From Saccoglossus kowalevskii (taxonomy: Eukaryota > Hemichordata > Enteropneusta > Harrimaniidae): a stretch of 64,000 bases of DNA. The translations under genes were made by a program, and so were the position numbers. Positions within the stretch are counted from its first letter, which is position 1, and each line of letters starts with the position of its first letter. The notes beneath the pieces are model-generated. The model had not been told where the DNA came from and did no database searches. It was given only the letters and a program-made list of their open reading frames with translations. Positions 1-13,615 of the stretch are shown here, piece by piece. The stretch lies in assembly GCF_000003605.2 (NCBI RefSeq), contig NW_003125956.1, forward strand, positions 67,171 through 131,170, read 5' to 3'.

Positions 1-1972
1 TGACCAACACTAGGGTTTATTAATAGGCATACACTGACCAACACTAGTGTGTATTAATAGGCATACACTGACCAACACTAGTGTGTATTAATAGGCATAC
101 ACTGACCAACACTAGTGTTTATTAATAGGCATACACTGACCAACACTAGGGTTTATTAATAGGCATATACTGACCAACGCTAGGGTTTATTAATAGCCAT
201 ACACTGACCAACACTAGGGTTTATTAATAGGCACACACTGACCAACACTAGGGTTTATTTATAGGCATACACTGACCAACACTAGGGTTTATTAATAGGC
301 ATACACTGACCAACACTAGGGTTTATTAATAGGCAGACACTGACCAACACTAGTGTCTATTAATAGGCAGACACTGACCAACACTAGGGTTTATTAATAG
401 GCATACACTGACAAACACTAGGGTTTATTAATAGGCACACACTGACCTATACTATGGTTTATTAATAGACAGACACTGACCAACACTAGGGTTTATTAAT
501 AGGCATACATTGACCAACACTAGAGTTTATTAATAGGCATACAGTGACCAACACTAGGGTGTATTAATTGGCAGACACTGACCAACACTAGGGTTTATTA
601 ATAGGCATACACTGACCAACACTAGGGTGTATTAATAGGCATACACTGACCTACACTAGGGTTTATTAATAGGCATACTCTGACCAACACTAGGGTTTAT
701 TAATAGGCATACACTGACCAACACTAGGGTGTATTAATAGGCATACACTGACCTACACTAGGGTTTATTAATAGGCATACACTGACCAACACTAGGGTTT
801 ATTAATAGGCATACACTGACCAACACTAGGGTTTATTAATAGGCAGACACTGACCTATACTAGGGTTTATTAATAGGCATACGCTGACCAACACTAGGCT
901 TTATTAATAGGCATACACTGACCAACACTAGGGTTTATTAATAGGCATACACTGACCAACACTAGGGTTTATTAATAGGCACACACTGACCATCACTAGG
1001 GTTTATTAATAGGCATACACTGACCAACACTAGGGTTTATTAATAGGCATACACTGACCAACACTAGTGTGTATTAATATGCATACACTGACCAACACTA
1101 GTGTTTATTAATAGGCATACACTGACCAACACTAGGGTTTATTAATAGGCATACACTGACCAACGCTAGGGTTTATTAATAGCCATACACTGACCAACAC
1201 TAGGGTTTATTAATAGGCACACACTGACCAACACTAGGGTTTATTAATAGGCATACCCTGACCAACACTAGGGTTTATTAATAGGCATACACTGACCAAC
1301 ACTAGGGTTTATTAATAGGCAGACACTGACCAACACTAGGGTTTATTAATAGGCAGACACTGACCAACACTAGGGTTTATTAATAGGCATACACTGACAA
1401 ACACTAGTGTCTTTTAATAGGCAGACACTGACCTATACTAGGGTTTATTAATAGGCACACACTGACCAACACTAGGGTTTATTAATAGGCACACACTGAC
1501 CAACACTAGGGTTTATTAATAGGCATACACTGACCAACAATAGGGTTTATTAATAGACATACACTGACCAACACTAGTTTTTATTAATAGGCATACACTG
1601 ACCAACACTAGTGTCTATCAATAGGCAGACACTGACCTATACTAGGGTTTATTAATAGGCACAAACTGACCAACACTAGGGTTTATTAATAGGCACAAAC
1701 TGACCAACACTAGGGTTTATTAATAGGCATACACTGACCAACACTAGGGTTTATTTATAGGCATACACTGACAAACACTAGCGTTTATTAATAGGCATAC
1801 ACTGACCAACACTAGTGTCTATTAATAGGCAGACACTGACCAACACTAGGGTTTATTAATAGACAGACACTGACCAATACTAGTGTTTATTAATAGGCAT
1901 ACACTGATCAACACTAGGGTTTATTAATAGACATAGACTGACCAACACTAGGGTTTATTAATATGCATACAC

Positions 1973-1996
1973 TAGTTTCTATTAATAGGCAGACAC
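1973..1996 (+). repeat. 24-bp deletion monomer, copy 1
   Basis: The unit starts directly at TAGTTTCT after ATGCATACAC; the ten bases TGACCAACAC are missing. Upstream units read AATAGACATAGACTGACC and then AATATGCATACAC; downstream units carry GCAGAC and then GCACAC. All ten copies in the window share this breakpoint. Confidence 0.95.
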
Positions 1997-3549
1997 TGAC
2001 CAACACTAGGGTTTATTAATAGGCACACACTGACCAACACTAGGGTTTATTAATAGGCACACACTGACCAACACTAGGGTTTATTAATAGGCATACACTG
2101 ACCAACACTAGGGTTTATTAATAGGCAGACACTGACGTATACTAGGGTTTATTAATAGACAGACACTGACCAACACTAGGGTTTATTAATAGGCATACAT
2201 TGACCAACACTAGGGTTTATTAATAGGCATACACTGATCAACACTAGGGTCTATTAATAGGCAGACACTGACCAACACTAGGGTTTATTAATAGGCATAC
2301 ACTGACCAACACTAGGGTTTATTAATAGGCATACACTGACCAACACTAGGGTTTATTAATAGGCAGACACTGACCAACACTAGGGTTTATTAATAGGCAG
2401 ACACTGACCAACACTAGGGTTAATTAATAGGCATACACTGACCAACACTAGGGTTTATTAATAGGCATACACTGACCAACACTAGTGTCTATCAATAGGC
2501 ATACACTGACCAACACTAGTGTTTATTAATAGGCATACACTGACCAACACTAGGGTTTATTAATAGGCATACACTGACCAACACTAGGGTTTATTAATAG
2601 GCATACACTGACCAACAATAGGGTTTATTAATAGGCACAAACTGACCAACACTAGGGTTTATTAATATGCATACACTGACCAACACTAGGGTTTATTAAT
2701 AGGCATACATTGACCAACACTAGTTTTTATTAATAGGCATACACTGACCAACACTAGGGTTTATTAATAGGCAGACACTGACCAACACGAGGGTTTATTA
2801 ATAGACATACACTGACCAACACTAGTTTTTATTAATAGGCATACACTGACCAACACTAGTGTCTTTTAATAGGCAGACACTGACCTATACTAGGGTTTAT
2901 TAATAGGCACAAACTGACCAACACTAGGGTTTATTAATAGGCATACACTGACCAACACTAGGGTTTATTAATAGGCATACACTGACCGAAACTAGGGTTA
3001 ATTAATAGGCATACACTGACCAACACTAGGGTTTATTAATAGGCATACACTGACCAACACTAGTGTGTATTAATAGATATACACTGACCAACACTAGTGT
3101 GTATTAATAGGCATACACTGACCAACACTAGTGTTTATTAATAGGCATACACTGACCAACACTAGGGTTTATTAATAGGCATATACTGACCAACGCTAGG
3201 GTTTATTAATAGCCATACACTGACCAACACTAGGGTTTATTAATAGGCACACACTGACCAACACTAGGGTTTATTAATAGGCATACACTGACCAACACTA
3301 GGGTTTATTAATAGGCATACACTGACCAACACTAGGGTTTATTAATAGGCAGACACTGACCTATACTAGGGTTTATTAATAGGCATACACTGACCAACAC
3401 TAGGGTTTATTAATAGGCAGACACTGATGTATACTTGGGTTTATTAATAGGCATACACTGACCAACACTAGTTCTTATTAATAGGCATACACTGACAAAT
3501 ACTAGTGTCTATTAATAGGCAGACACTGACCTATACTAGGGTTTATTAA

Positions 3550-5630
3550 TAGGCACAAACTGACCAACACTAGGGTTTATTAATAGGCATACACTGACCA
3601 ACACTAGCGTTTATTAATAGGCATACACTGACCAACACTAGCGTTTATTAATAGGCATAAACTGACCAACACTAGTGTCTATTAATAGGCATACACTGAC
3701 CAACACTAGGGTTTATTAATAGGCATACACTGACCAACACTAGGGTTAATTAATAGGCATACACTGACCAACACTAGGGTTTATTAATAGGCATACACTG
3801 ACCAACACTAGTGTCTATCAATAGGCATACACTGACCAACACTAGTGTTTATTAATAGGCATACACTGACCAACACTAGGGTTTATTAATAGGCATACAC
3901 TGACCAACACTAGGGTTTATTAATAGGCATACACTGACCAACAATAGGGTTTATTAATAGGCACAAACTGACCAACACTAGGGTTTATTAATAGGCATAC
4001 ACTGACCAACACTAGGGTTTTTTAATAGGCATACACTGACCAACACTAGGGTTTATTAATAGGCAGACACTGACCAACACTAGTGTCGATTAATAGGGAG
4101 ACACTGACCAACACAAGGGTTTATTAATAGGCATACACTGACCAACACTAGGGTTTATTAATAGGCAGACACTGACCTATACTAGGGTTTATTAATAGAC
4201 AGACACTGACCAACACTAGGGTTTATTAATAGGCATACATTGACCAACACTAGGGTTTATTAATAGGCATACACTGATCAACACTAGGGTCTATTAATAG
4301 GCAGACACTGACCACAACTAGGGTTTATTAATAGGCATACACTGACCAACACTAGGGTTTATTAATAGGCATACACTGACCAACACTAGAGTTTATTAAT
4401 AGGCATACACTGACCAACACAAGGGTTTATTAATAGGCAGACACTGACCTATACTACGGTTTATCAATAGGCATACACTGACCAACACTAGGGTTTATTA
4501 ATAGGCAGACACTGATGTATACTTGGGTTTATTAATAGGCATACATTGACCAACACTAGTTTTTATTAATAGGCATACACTGACCAACACTAGGGTTTAT
4601 TAATAGGCAGACACTGACCAACACGAGGGTTTATTAATAGACATACACTGACCAACACTAGTTTTTATTAATAGGCATACACTGACCAACACTAGTGTCT
4701 TTTAATAGGCATACACTAACCTATACTAGGGTTTATTAATAGGCACAAACTGACCAACACTAGGGTTTATTAATAGGCATACACTGACCAACACTAGGGT
4801 TTATTAATAGGCATACACTGACCGAAACTAGGATTAATTAATAGGCATACACTGACCAACACTAGGGTTTATTAATAGGCATACACTGACCAACACTAGT
4901 GTGTATTAATAGGCATACACTGACCAACACTAGGGTTTATTAATAGGCATACACTGACAAACACTAGGGTTTATTAATAGGCACACACTGACCTATACTA
5001 GGGTTTATTAATAGACAGACACTGACCAACACTAGGGTTTATTAATAGGCATACATTGAGCAACACTAGAGTTTATTAATAGGCATACACTGACCAACAC
5101 TAGGGTCTATTAATTGGCAGACACTGACCAACACTAGGGTTTATTAATAGGCATACACTGACCAACACTAGGGTGTATTAATAGGCATACACTGGCCTAA
5201 ACTAGGGTTTATTAATAGGCATACACTGACCAACACTAGGGTTTATTAATAGGCATACACTGACCAACACTAGGGTTTATTAATAGGCAGACACTGACCT
5301 ATACTAGGGTTTATTAATAGGCATACACTGACCAACACTAGGCTTTATTAATAGGCATACACTGACCAACACTAGGGTTTATTAATAGGCATACACTGAC
5401 CAACACTAGGGTTTATTAATAGGCACACACTGACCAACACTAGGGTTTATTAATAGGCAGACACTGACCAACACTAGTGTCTATTAATAGGCAGACACTG
5501 ACCAACACTAGGGTTTATTAATAGGCATACACTGACAAACACTAGGGTTTATTAATAGGCACACACTGACCTATACTAGGGTTTATTAATAGACAGACAC
5601 TGACCAACACTAGGGTTTATTAATAGGCAT
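3550..5630 (+). repeat. Long block B, copy 1
   Basis: About 61 monomers that recur at 42,650-44,730 with an offset of 39,104 bp. Diagnostic in order: AATAAGCATAAAC, GGTTAATTAATAGG, CTATCAATAGG, AACAATAGGG, GGTTTTTTAATAGG, ATAGGGAGAC, GACCACAACTAG (4,311), GATGTATAC (4,514), CACGAGGG, CTTTTAATAGG, CCGAAACTAGGATT, CATTGAGCAAC (5,055) and CACTGGCCTAAAC (5,191). CATTGAGCAAC and CTGGCCTAAAC were seen only in these two copies. Confidence 0.92.
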
Positions 5631-6429
5631 ACATTGACCAACACTAGGGTTTGTTAATAGGCATACACTGATCAACACTAGGGTCTATTAATAGGCAGAC
5701 ACTGACCAACACTAGGGTTTATTAATAGGCATACACTGACCAACACTAGGGTTTATTAATAGGCATACACTGACCTACACTAGAGTTTATTAATAGGCAT
5801 ACACTGACCAACACTAGGGTTTATTAATAGGCATACACTGACCAACACTAGGGTTTATTAATAGGCAGACACTGACCTATACTAGGGTTTATTAATAGGC
5901 ATACACTGACCAACACTAGGGTTTATTAATAGGCAGACACTGATGTATACTTGGGTTTATTAATAGGCATACACTGACCAACACTAGTTTTTATTAATAG
6001 GCATACACTGACCAACACTAGGGTTTATTAATAGGCACAAACTGACCAACACTAGGGTTTATTAATAGGCATACACTGACCAACACTAGCGTTTATTAAT
6101 AGGCATACACTGACCAACACTAGCGTTTATTAATAAGCATAAACTGACCAAAACTAGTGTCTATTAATAGGCATACACTGACCAACACTAGGGTTTATTA
6201 ATAGGCATACTCTGACCAACACTAGGGTTAATTAATAGGCATACACTGACCAACACTAGGGTTTATTAATAGGCATACACTGACCAACACTAGTGTCTAT
6301 CAATAGGCATACACTGACCAACACTAGTGTTCATTAATAGGCATACACTGACCAACACTAGGGTTTATTAATAGGCATACACTGACCAACACTAGGGTTT
6401 ATTAATAGGCATACACTGACCAACAATAG

Positions 6430-8580
6430 GGTTTATTAATAGGCACAAACTGACCAACACTAGGGTTTATTAATAGGCATACACTGACCAACACTAGGGT
6501 TTTTTAATAGGCATACACTGACCAACACTAGTGTCTATTAATAGGGAGACACTGACCAACACTAGGGTTTATTAATAGGCATACACTGACCAACACTAGG
6601 GTTTATTAATAGGCAGACACTGACCTATACTAGGGTTTATTAATAGACAGACACTGACCAACACTAGGGTTTATTAATAGGCATACATTGACCAACACTA
6701 GGGTTTATTAATAGGCATACACTGATCAACACTAGGGTCTATTAATAGGCAGACACTGACCAACACTAAGGTTTATTAATAGGCATACACTGACTAACAC
6801 TAGGGTTTATTAATAGGCATACACTGACCTACACTAGAGTTTATTAATAGGCATACACTGACCAACACTAGGGTTTATTAATAGGCATACACTGACCAAC
6901 ACAAGGGTTTATTAATAGGCAGACACTGACCTATACTAGGGTTTACTAATAGGCATACACTGACCAACACTATGGTTTATTAATAGGCAGACACTGATGT
7001 ATACTTGGGTTTATTAATAGGCATACATTGACCAACACTAGTATTTATTAATAGGCATACACTGACCAACACTAGGGTTTATTAATAGGCAGACACTGAC
7101 CAACACGAGGGTTTATTAATAGACATACACTGACCAACACTAGTTTTTATTAATAGGCATACACTGACCAACACTAGTGTCTTTTAATAGGCAGACACTG
7201 ACCTATACTAGGGTTTATTAATAGGCACAAACTGACCAACACTAGGGTTTATTAATTGGCATACACTGACCGAAATTAGGGTTAATTAATAGGCATACAC
7301 TGACCAACACTAGGGTTTATTAATAGGCATACACTGACCAACACTAGTGTGTATTAATAGGCATACACTGACCAACACTAGTGTTTATTAATAGGCATAC
7401 ACTGACCAACACTAGGGTTTATTAATAGGCATACACTGACCAACGCTAGGGTTTATTAATAGCCATACACTGACCAACACTAGGGTTTATTAATAGGCAC
7501 ACACTGACCAACACTAGGGTTTATTAATAGGCATACACTGACCAACACTAGGGTTTATTAATAGGCATACACTGACCAACACTAGGGTTTATTAATAGGC
7601 AGACACTGACCAACACTATTGTCTATTAATAGGCAGAAACTGACCAACACTAGGGTTTATTTATAGGCATACACTGACAAACACTAGGGTTTATTAATAG
7701 GCACACACTGACCTATACTAGGGTTTATTAATAGACAGACACTGACCAACACTAGGGTTTATTAATAGGCATACATTTACCAACACTAGAGTTTATTAAT
7801 AGGCATACACTGACCAACACAAGGGTTTATTAATAGGCAGACACTGACCTATACTAGGGTTTACTAATAGGCATACACTGACCAACACTAGGGTTTATTA
7901 ATAGGCATACATTGACCAACACTAGAGTTTATTAATAGGCATACACTGACCAACACAAGGGTTTATTAATAGGCAGACACTGACCTATACTAGGGTTTAC
8001 TAATAGGCGTACACTGACCAACACTAGGGTTTATTAATAGGCAGACACTGATGTATACTTGGGTTTATTAATAGGCATACATTGACCAACACTAGTGTTT
8101 ATTAATAGGCATACACTGACCAACACTAGGGTTTATTAATAGGCAGACGCTGACCAACACGAGGGTTTATTAATAGACATACACTGACCAACACTAGTTT
8201 TTATTAATAGGCATACACTGACCAACACTAGTGTCTTTTAATAGGCAGACACTGACCTATACTAGGGTTTATTAATAGGCACAAACTGACCAACACTAGG
8301 GTTTATTAATAGGCATACACTGACCAACACTAGGGTTTATTAATAGGCATACACTGACCGAAACTAGGGTTAATTAATAGGCATACACTGACCAACACTA
8401 GGGTTTACTAATAGGCATACACTGACCAACACTAGCGTGTATTAATAGGCATACACTGACCAACACTAGTGTTTATTAATAGGCATACACTGACCAACAC
8501 TAGGGTTTATTAATAGGCATACACTGACCAACGCTAGGGTTTATTAATAGCCATACACTGACCAACACTAGGGTTTATTA
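6430..8580 (+). repeat. Long block A, copy 1
   Basis: About 63 monomers that recur at 61,250-63,398 with a constant offset of 54,820 bp. Rare markers in common include GGTTTTTTAATAGG with ATAGGGAGAC, CACTATGG beside the GATGTATAC unit, TAGTATTT, AATTGGCATAC followed by CCGAAATTAGG, CATACATTTACC, AATAGGCGTAC, GCAGACGC and TAGCGTGT. About a dozen differences were seen by eye, among them private changes here near 7,619-7,671. No gene content. Confidence 0.93.
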
Positions 8581-9283
8581 ATAGGCACACACTGACCAAC
8601 ACTAGGGTTTATTAATAGGCAGACACTGACCAACACTAGTGTCTATTAATAGGCAGACACTGACCAACACTAGGGTTTATTAATAGGCATACACTGACAA
8701 ACACTAGGGTTTATTAATAGGCACACACTGACCTATACTAGGGTTTATTAATAGACAGACACTGACCAACACTAGGGTTTATTAATAGGCATACATTGAC
8801 CAACACTAGAGTTTATTAATAGGCATACACTGACCAACACTAGGGTCTATTAATTGGCAGACACTGACCAACACTAGGGTTTATTAATAGGCATACACTG
8901 ACCAACACTAGGGTGTATTAATAGGCATACACTGACCTACACTAGGGTTTATTAATAGGCATACACTGACCAACACTAGGGTTTATTAATAGGCATACAC
9001 TGACCAACACAAGGGTTTATTAATAGGCAGACACTGACCTATACTAGGGTTTACTAATAGGCATACACTGACCAACACTAGGGTTTATTAATAGGCAGAC
9101 ACTGATGTATACTTGGGTTTATTAATAGGCATACATTGACCAACACTAGTTTTTATTAATAGGCATACACTGACCAACACTAGGGTTTATTAATAGGCAG
9201 ACACTGACCAACACGAGGGTTTATTAATAGACATACACTGACCAACACTAGTTTTTATTAATAGGCATACACTGACCAACACT

Positions 9284-9691
9284 AGTGTCTTTTAATAGGC
9301 AGACACTGACCTATACTAGGGTTTATTAATAGGCACACACTGACCAACACTAGGGTTTATTAATAGGCACACACTGACCAACACTAGGGTTTATTAATAG
9401 GCATACACTGACCAACAATAGGGTTTATTAATAGGCATACACTGACCAACGCTAGGGTTTATTAATAGCCATACACTGACCAACACTAGGGTTTATTAAT
9501 AGGCACACACTGACCAATACTAGGGTTTATTAATAGGCATACACTGACCAACACTAGGGTTTATTAATAGGCATACACTGACCAACACTAGGGTTTATTA
9601 ATAGGCAGACACTGACCAACACTAGTGTCTATTAATAGGCAGACACTGACCAACACTAGGGTTTATTAATAGGCATACACTGACAAACACT
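9284..9691 (+). repeat. Twelve-monomer tandem duplication, first unit
   Basis: A 408-bp unit from CTTTTAATAGG through two GCACACAC units, AACAATAGGG, the ACGCTAG/AGCCATAC pair and TAGTGTCT to GACAAACAC. The ACGCTAG marks at 9,449 and 9,857 give the period. Confidence 0.9.
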
Positions 9692-10099
9692 AGTGTCTTT
9701 TAATAGGCAGACACTGACCTATACTAGGGTTTATTAATAGGCACACACTGACCAACACTAGGGTTTATTAATAGGCACACACTGACCAACACTAGGGTTT
9801 ATTAATAGGCATACACTGACCAACAATAGGGTTTATTAATAGGCATACACTGACCAACGCTAGGGTTTATTAATAGCCATACACTGACCAACACTAGGGT
9901 TTATTAATAGGCACACACTGACCAACACCAGGGTTTATTAATAGGCATACACTTACCAACACTAGGGTTTATTAATAGGCATACACTGACCAACACTAGG
10001 GTTTATTAATAGGCAGACACTGACCACCACTAGTGTCTATTAATAGGCAGACACTGACCAACACTAGGGTTTATTAAGAGGCATACACTGACAAACACT
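9692..10099 (+). repeat. Twelve-monomer tandem duplication, second unit
   Basis: Repeats the preceding 408 bp with a few private changes (CACCAGGG, CACTTACC, GACCACCAC, TTAAGAGG). After the GACAAACAC unit it continues with TAGGGTTT instead of TAGTGTCTTTTAATAGG, so the duplication ends there. Confidence 0.9.
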
Positions 10100-12672
10100 A
10101 GGGTTTATTAATAGGCACACACTGACCTATACTAGGGTTTATTAATAGACAGACACTGACCAACACTAGGGTTTATTAATAGGCATACATTGACCAACAC
10201 TAGAGTTTATTAATAGGCATACACTGACCAACACAAGGGTTTATTAATAGGCAGACACTGACCTATACTAGGGTTTATCAATAGGCATACACTGACCAAC
10301 ACTAGGGTTTATTAATAGGCAGACACTGATGTATACTTGGGTTTATTAATAGGCATACATTGACCAACACTAGTTTTTATTAATAGGCATACACTGACCA
10401 ACACTAGGGATTATTAATAGGCAGACACTGACCAACACGAGGGTTTATTAATAGACATACACTGACCAACACTAGTTTTTATTAATAGGCATACACTGAC
10501 CAACACTAGTGTCTTTTAATAGGCAGACATTGACCTATACTAGGGTTTATTAATAGGCACAAACTGACCAACACTAGGGTTTATTAATAGGCATACACTG
10601 ACCAACACTAGGGTTTATTAATAGGCATACACTGACCGAAACTAGGGTTAAATAATAGGCATACACTGACCAACACTAGGGTTTATTAATAGGCATACAC
10701 TGACCAACACTAGTGTGTATTAATAGGCATACACTGACCAACACTAGTGTTTATTAATAGGCATACACTGACCAACACTAGGGTTTATTAATAGGCATAC
10801 ACTGACCAACGCTAGGGTTTATTAATAGCCATACACTGACCAACACTAGGGTTTATTAATAGGCACACACTGACCAACACTAGGGTTTATTAATAGGCAT
10901 ACACTGACCAACACTAGGGTTTATTAATAGGCATACACTGACCAACACTAGGGTTTATTAATAGGCAGACACTGACCAACACTAGTGTCTATTAATAGGC
11001 AGACACTGACCAACACTAGGGTTTATTAATAGGCATACACTGACCAACACTAGGGTTTATTAATAGGCACACACTGACCTATACTAGGGTTTATTAATAG
11101 ACAGACACTGACCAACACTAGGGTTTATTAATAGGCATACATTGACCAACACTAGAGTTTATTAATAGGCATACACTGACCAACACTAGGGTCTATTAAT
11201 TGGCAGACACTGACCAACACTAGGGTTTATTAATAGGCATACACTGACCAACACTAGGGTGTATTAATAGGCATACACTGACCTACACTAGGGTTTATTA
11301 ATAGGCATACACTGACCAACACTAGGGTTTATTATTAGGCATACACTGACCAACACTAGGGTTTATTAATAGGCAGACACTGACCTATACTAGGGTTTAT
11401 TAATAGGCATACACTGACCAACACTAGGCTTTATTAATAGGCATACACTGACCAACACTAGGGTTTATTAATAGGCATACACTGACCAACACTAGGGTTT
11501 ATTAATAAGCACACACTGACCAACACTAGGGTTAATTAATAGGCATACACTGACCAACACTAGTGTCTATTAATAAGCATACACTGACCAACACTAGTGT
11601 TTATTAATAGGCATACACTGACCAACACTAGGGTTTATTAATAGGCATACACTGACCAACACTAGGGTTTATTAATAGCCATACACTGACCAACACTAGG
11701 GTTTATTAATAGGCACACACTGACCAACACTAGGGTTTATTAATAGGCATACACTGACCAACACTAGGGTTTATTAATAGGCATACACTGACCAAAACTA
11801 GGGTTTATTAATAGGCAGACACTGACCAACACTAGTGTCTATTAATAGGCAGACACTGACCAACACTAGGGTTTATTAATAGGCATACACTGACAAACAC
11901 TAGGGTTTATTAATAGGCACACACTGACCTATACTAGGGTTTATTAATAGACAGACACTGACCAACACTAGGGTTTATTAATTGGCATACACTGACCAAC
12001 ACTAGCGTTTATTAATAGGCATACACTGACCAACACTAGCGTTTATTAATAGGCATACACTGACCTACACTAGGGTTTATTAATAGGCATACACTGACCA
12101 ACACTAGGCATTATTAATAGGAATACACTGACCTTCACTAGTGTTTATTAATAGGCAGACACTAACCTATACTAGCTTTTATTAATAGGCATACACTGAC
12201 CAACACTAGGGTTTATTAATAGGCAGACACTGACCTATACTAGGGATTATTAATAGGCATACACTGACCAACACTAGTTTTTCTTAATAGGCATACACTG
12301 ACCAACACAAGGGTATATTAATAGGCAGAAACTGACCAACACTAGGGTTTATTAATAGACATACACTGACCAACATTAGTTTTTATTAATAGGCATACAC
12401 TGACCAACACTAGTGTCTATCAATAGGCAGACACTGACCTATACTAGGGTTTATTAATAGGCACAAACTGACCAACACTAGGGTTTATTAATAGGCAGAC
12501 ACTGACCAACACTAGGGTTTATTAATAGGCATACACTGACCAACACTAGGGTTTATTTATAGGCATACACTGACAAACACTAGGGTTTATTAATAGACAG
12601 ACACTGATCAACACTAGGGTTTATTAATAGACATAGACTTACCAACACTAGGGTTTATTAATATGCATACAC

Positions 12673-12696
12673 TAGTTTCTATTAATAGGCAGACAC
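12673..12696 (+). repeat. 24-bp deletion monomer, copy 2
   Basis: Same ten-base loss and same flanks as copy 1. Here the upstream unit carries a private ATAGACTTACC change (near 12,630), and the usual CCAATACTAGTG unit two places upstream is absent, so this copy comes from a shortened version of the block. Confidence 0.95.
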
Positions 12697-13037
12697 TGAC
12701 CAACACTAGGGTTTATTAATAGGCACACACTGACCAACACTAGGGTTTGTTAATAGGCACACACTGACCAACACTAGGGTTTATTAATAGGCAGACACTG
12801 ACCTATACTAGGGTTTATTAATAGACAGACACTGACCAACACTAGGGTTTATTAATAGGCATACATTGACCAACACTAGGGTTAATTAATAGGCATACAC
12901 TGACCAACACTAGGGTTTATTAATAGGCATACACTGACCAACACTAGGGTTTATTAATAGGCAGACACTGACCTATACTAGGGTTTATTAATAGGCATAC
13001 ACTGACCAACACTAGGGTTTATTAATAGGCAGACACT

Positions 13038-13343
13038 GATGTATACTTGGGTTTATTAATAGGCATACACTGACCAACACTAGTTCTTATTAATAGGCAT
13101 ACACTGACAAACACTAGTGTCTATTAATAGGCAGACACTGACCTATACTAGGGTTTATTAATAGGCACAAACTGACCAACACTAGGGTTTATTAATAGGC
13201 ATACACTGACCAACACTAGCGTTTATTAATAGGCATACACTGACCAACACTAGCGTTTATTAATAGGCATAAACTGACCAACACTAGTGTCTATTAATAG
13301 GCATACACTGACCAACACTAGGGTTTATTAATAGGCATACACT
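13038..13343 (+). repeat. Nine-monomer tandem duplication, first unit
   Basis: A 306-bp unit: GATGTATACTTGGG, TAGTTCTT, GACAAAC with TAGTGTCT, CCTATAC, GCACAAAC, two TAGCGTTT units, GCATAAAC and a consensus unit. TAGTTCTT was otherwise noticed only near 3,470. Confidence 0.9.
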
Positions 13344-13615
13344 GATGTATACTTGGGTTTATTAATAGGCATACACTGACCAACACTAGTTCTTATTAAT
13401 AGGCATACACTGACAAACACTAGTGTCTATTAATAGGCAGACACTGACCTATACTAGGGTTTATTAATAGGCACAAACTGACCAACACTAGGGTTTATTA
13501 ATAGGCATACACTGACCAACACTAGCGTTTATTAATAGGCATAAACTGACCAACACTAGTGTCTATTAATAGGCATACACTGACCAACACTAGGGTGTAT
13601 TAATAGGCATACACT
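13344..13615 (+). repeat. Nine-monomer tandem duplication, second unit
   Basis: Same order as the unit before it, but with one TAGCGTTT monomer fewer. The leading GATGTATAC unit is preceded by GCATACACT rather than the usual GCAGACACT, which marks the crossover point between the two copies. Confidence 0.9.

Noticed and set aside
5942-9103. Three perfect copies of a 1,054-bp HOR
   Set aside because: The marker spacing is identical three times, but the first unit follows a different monomer order after its third monomer, and the other two differ by gains and losses that cancel out. Only partial homology is supported.
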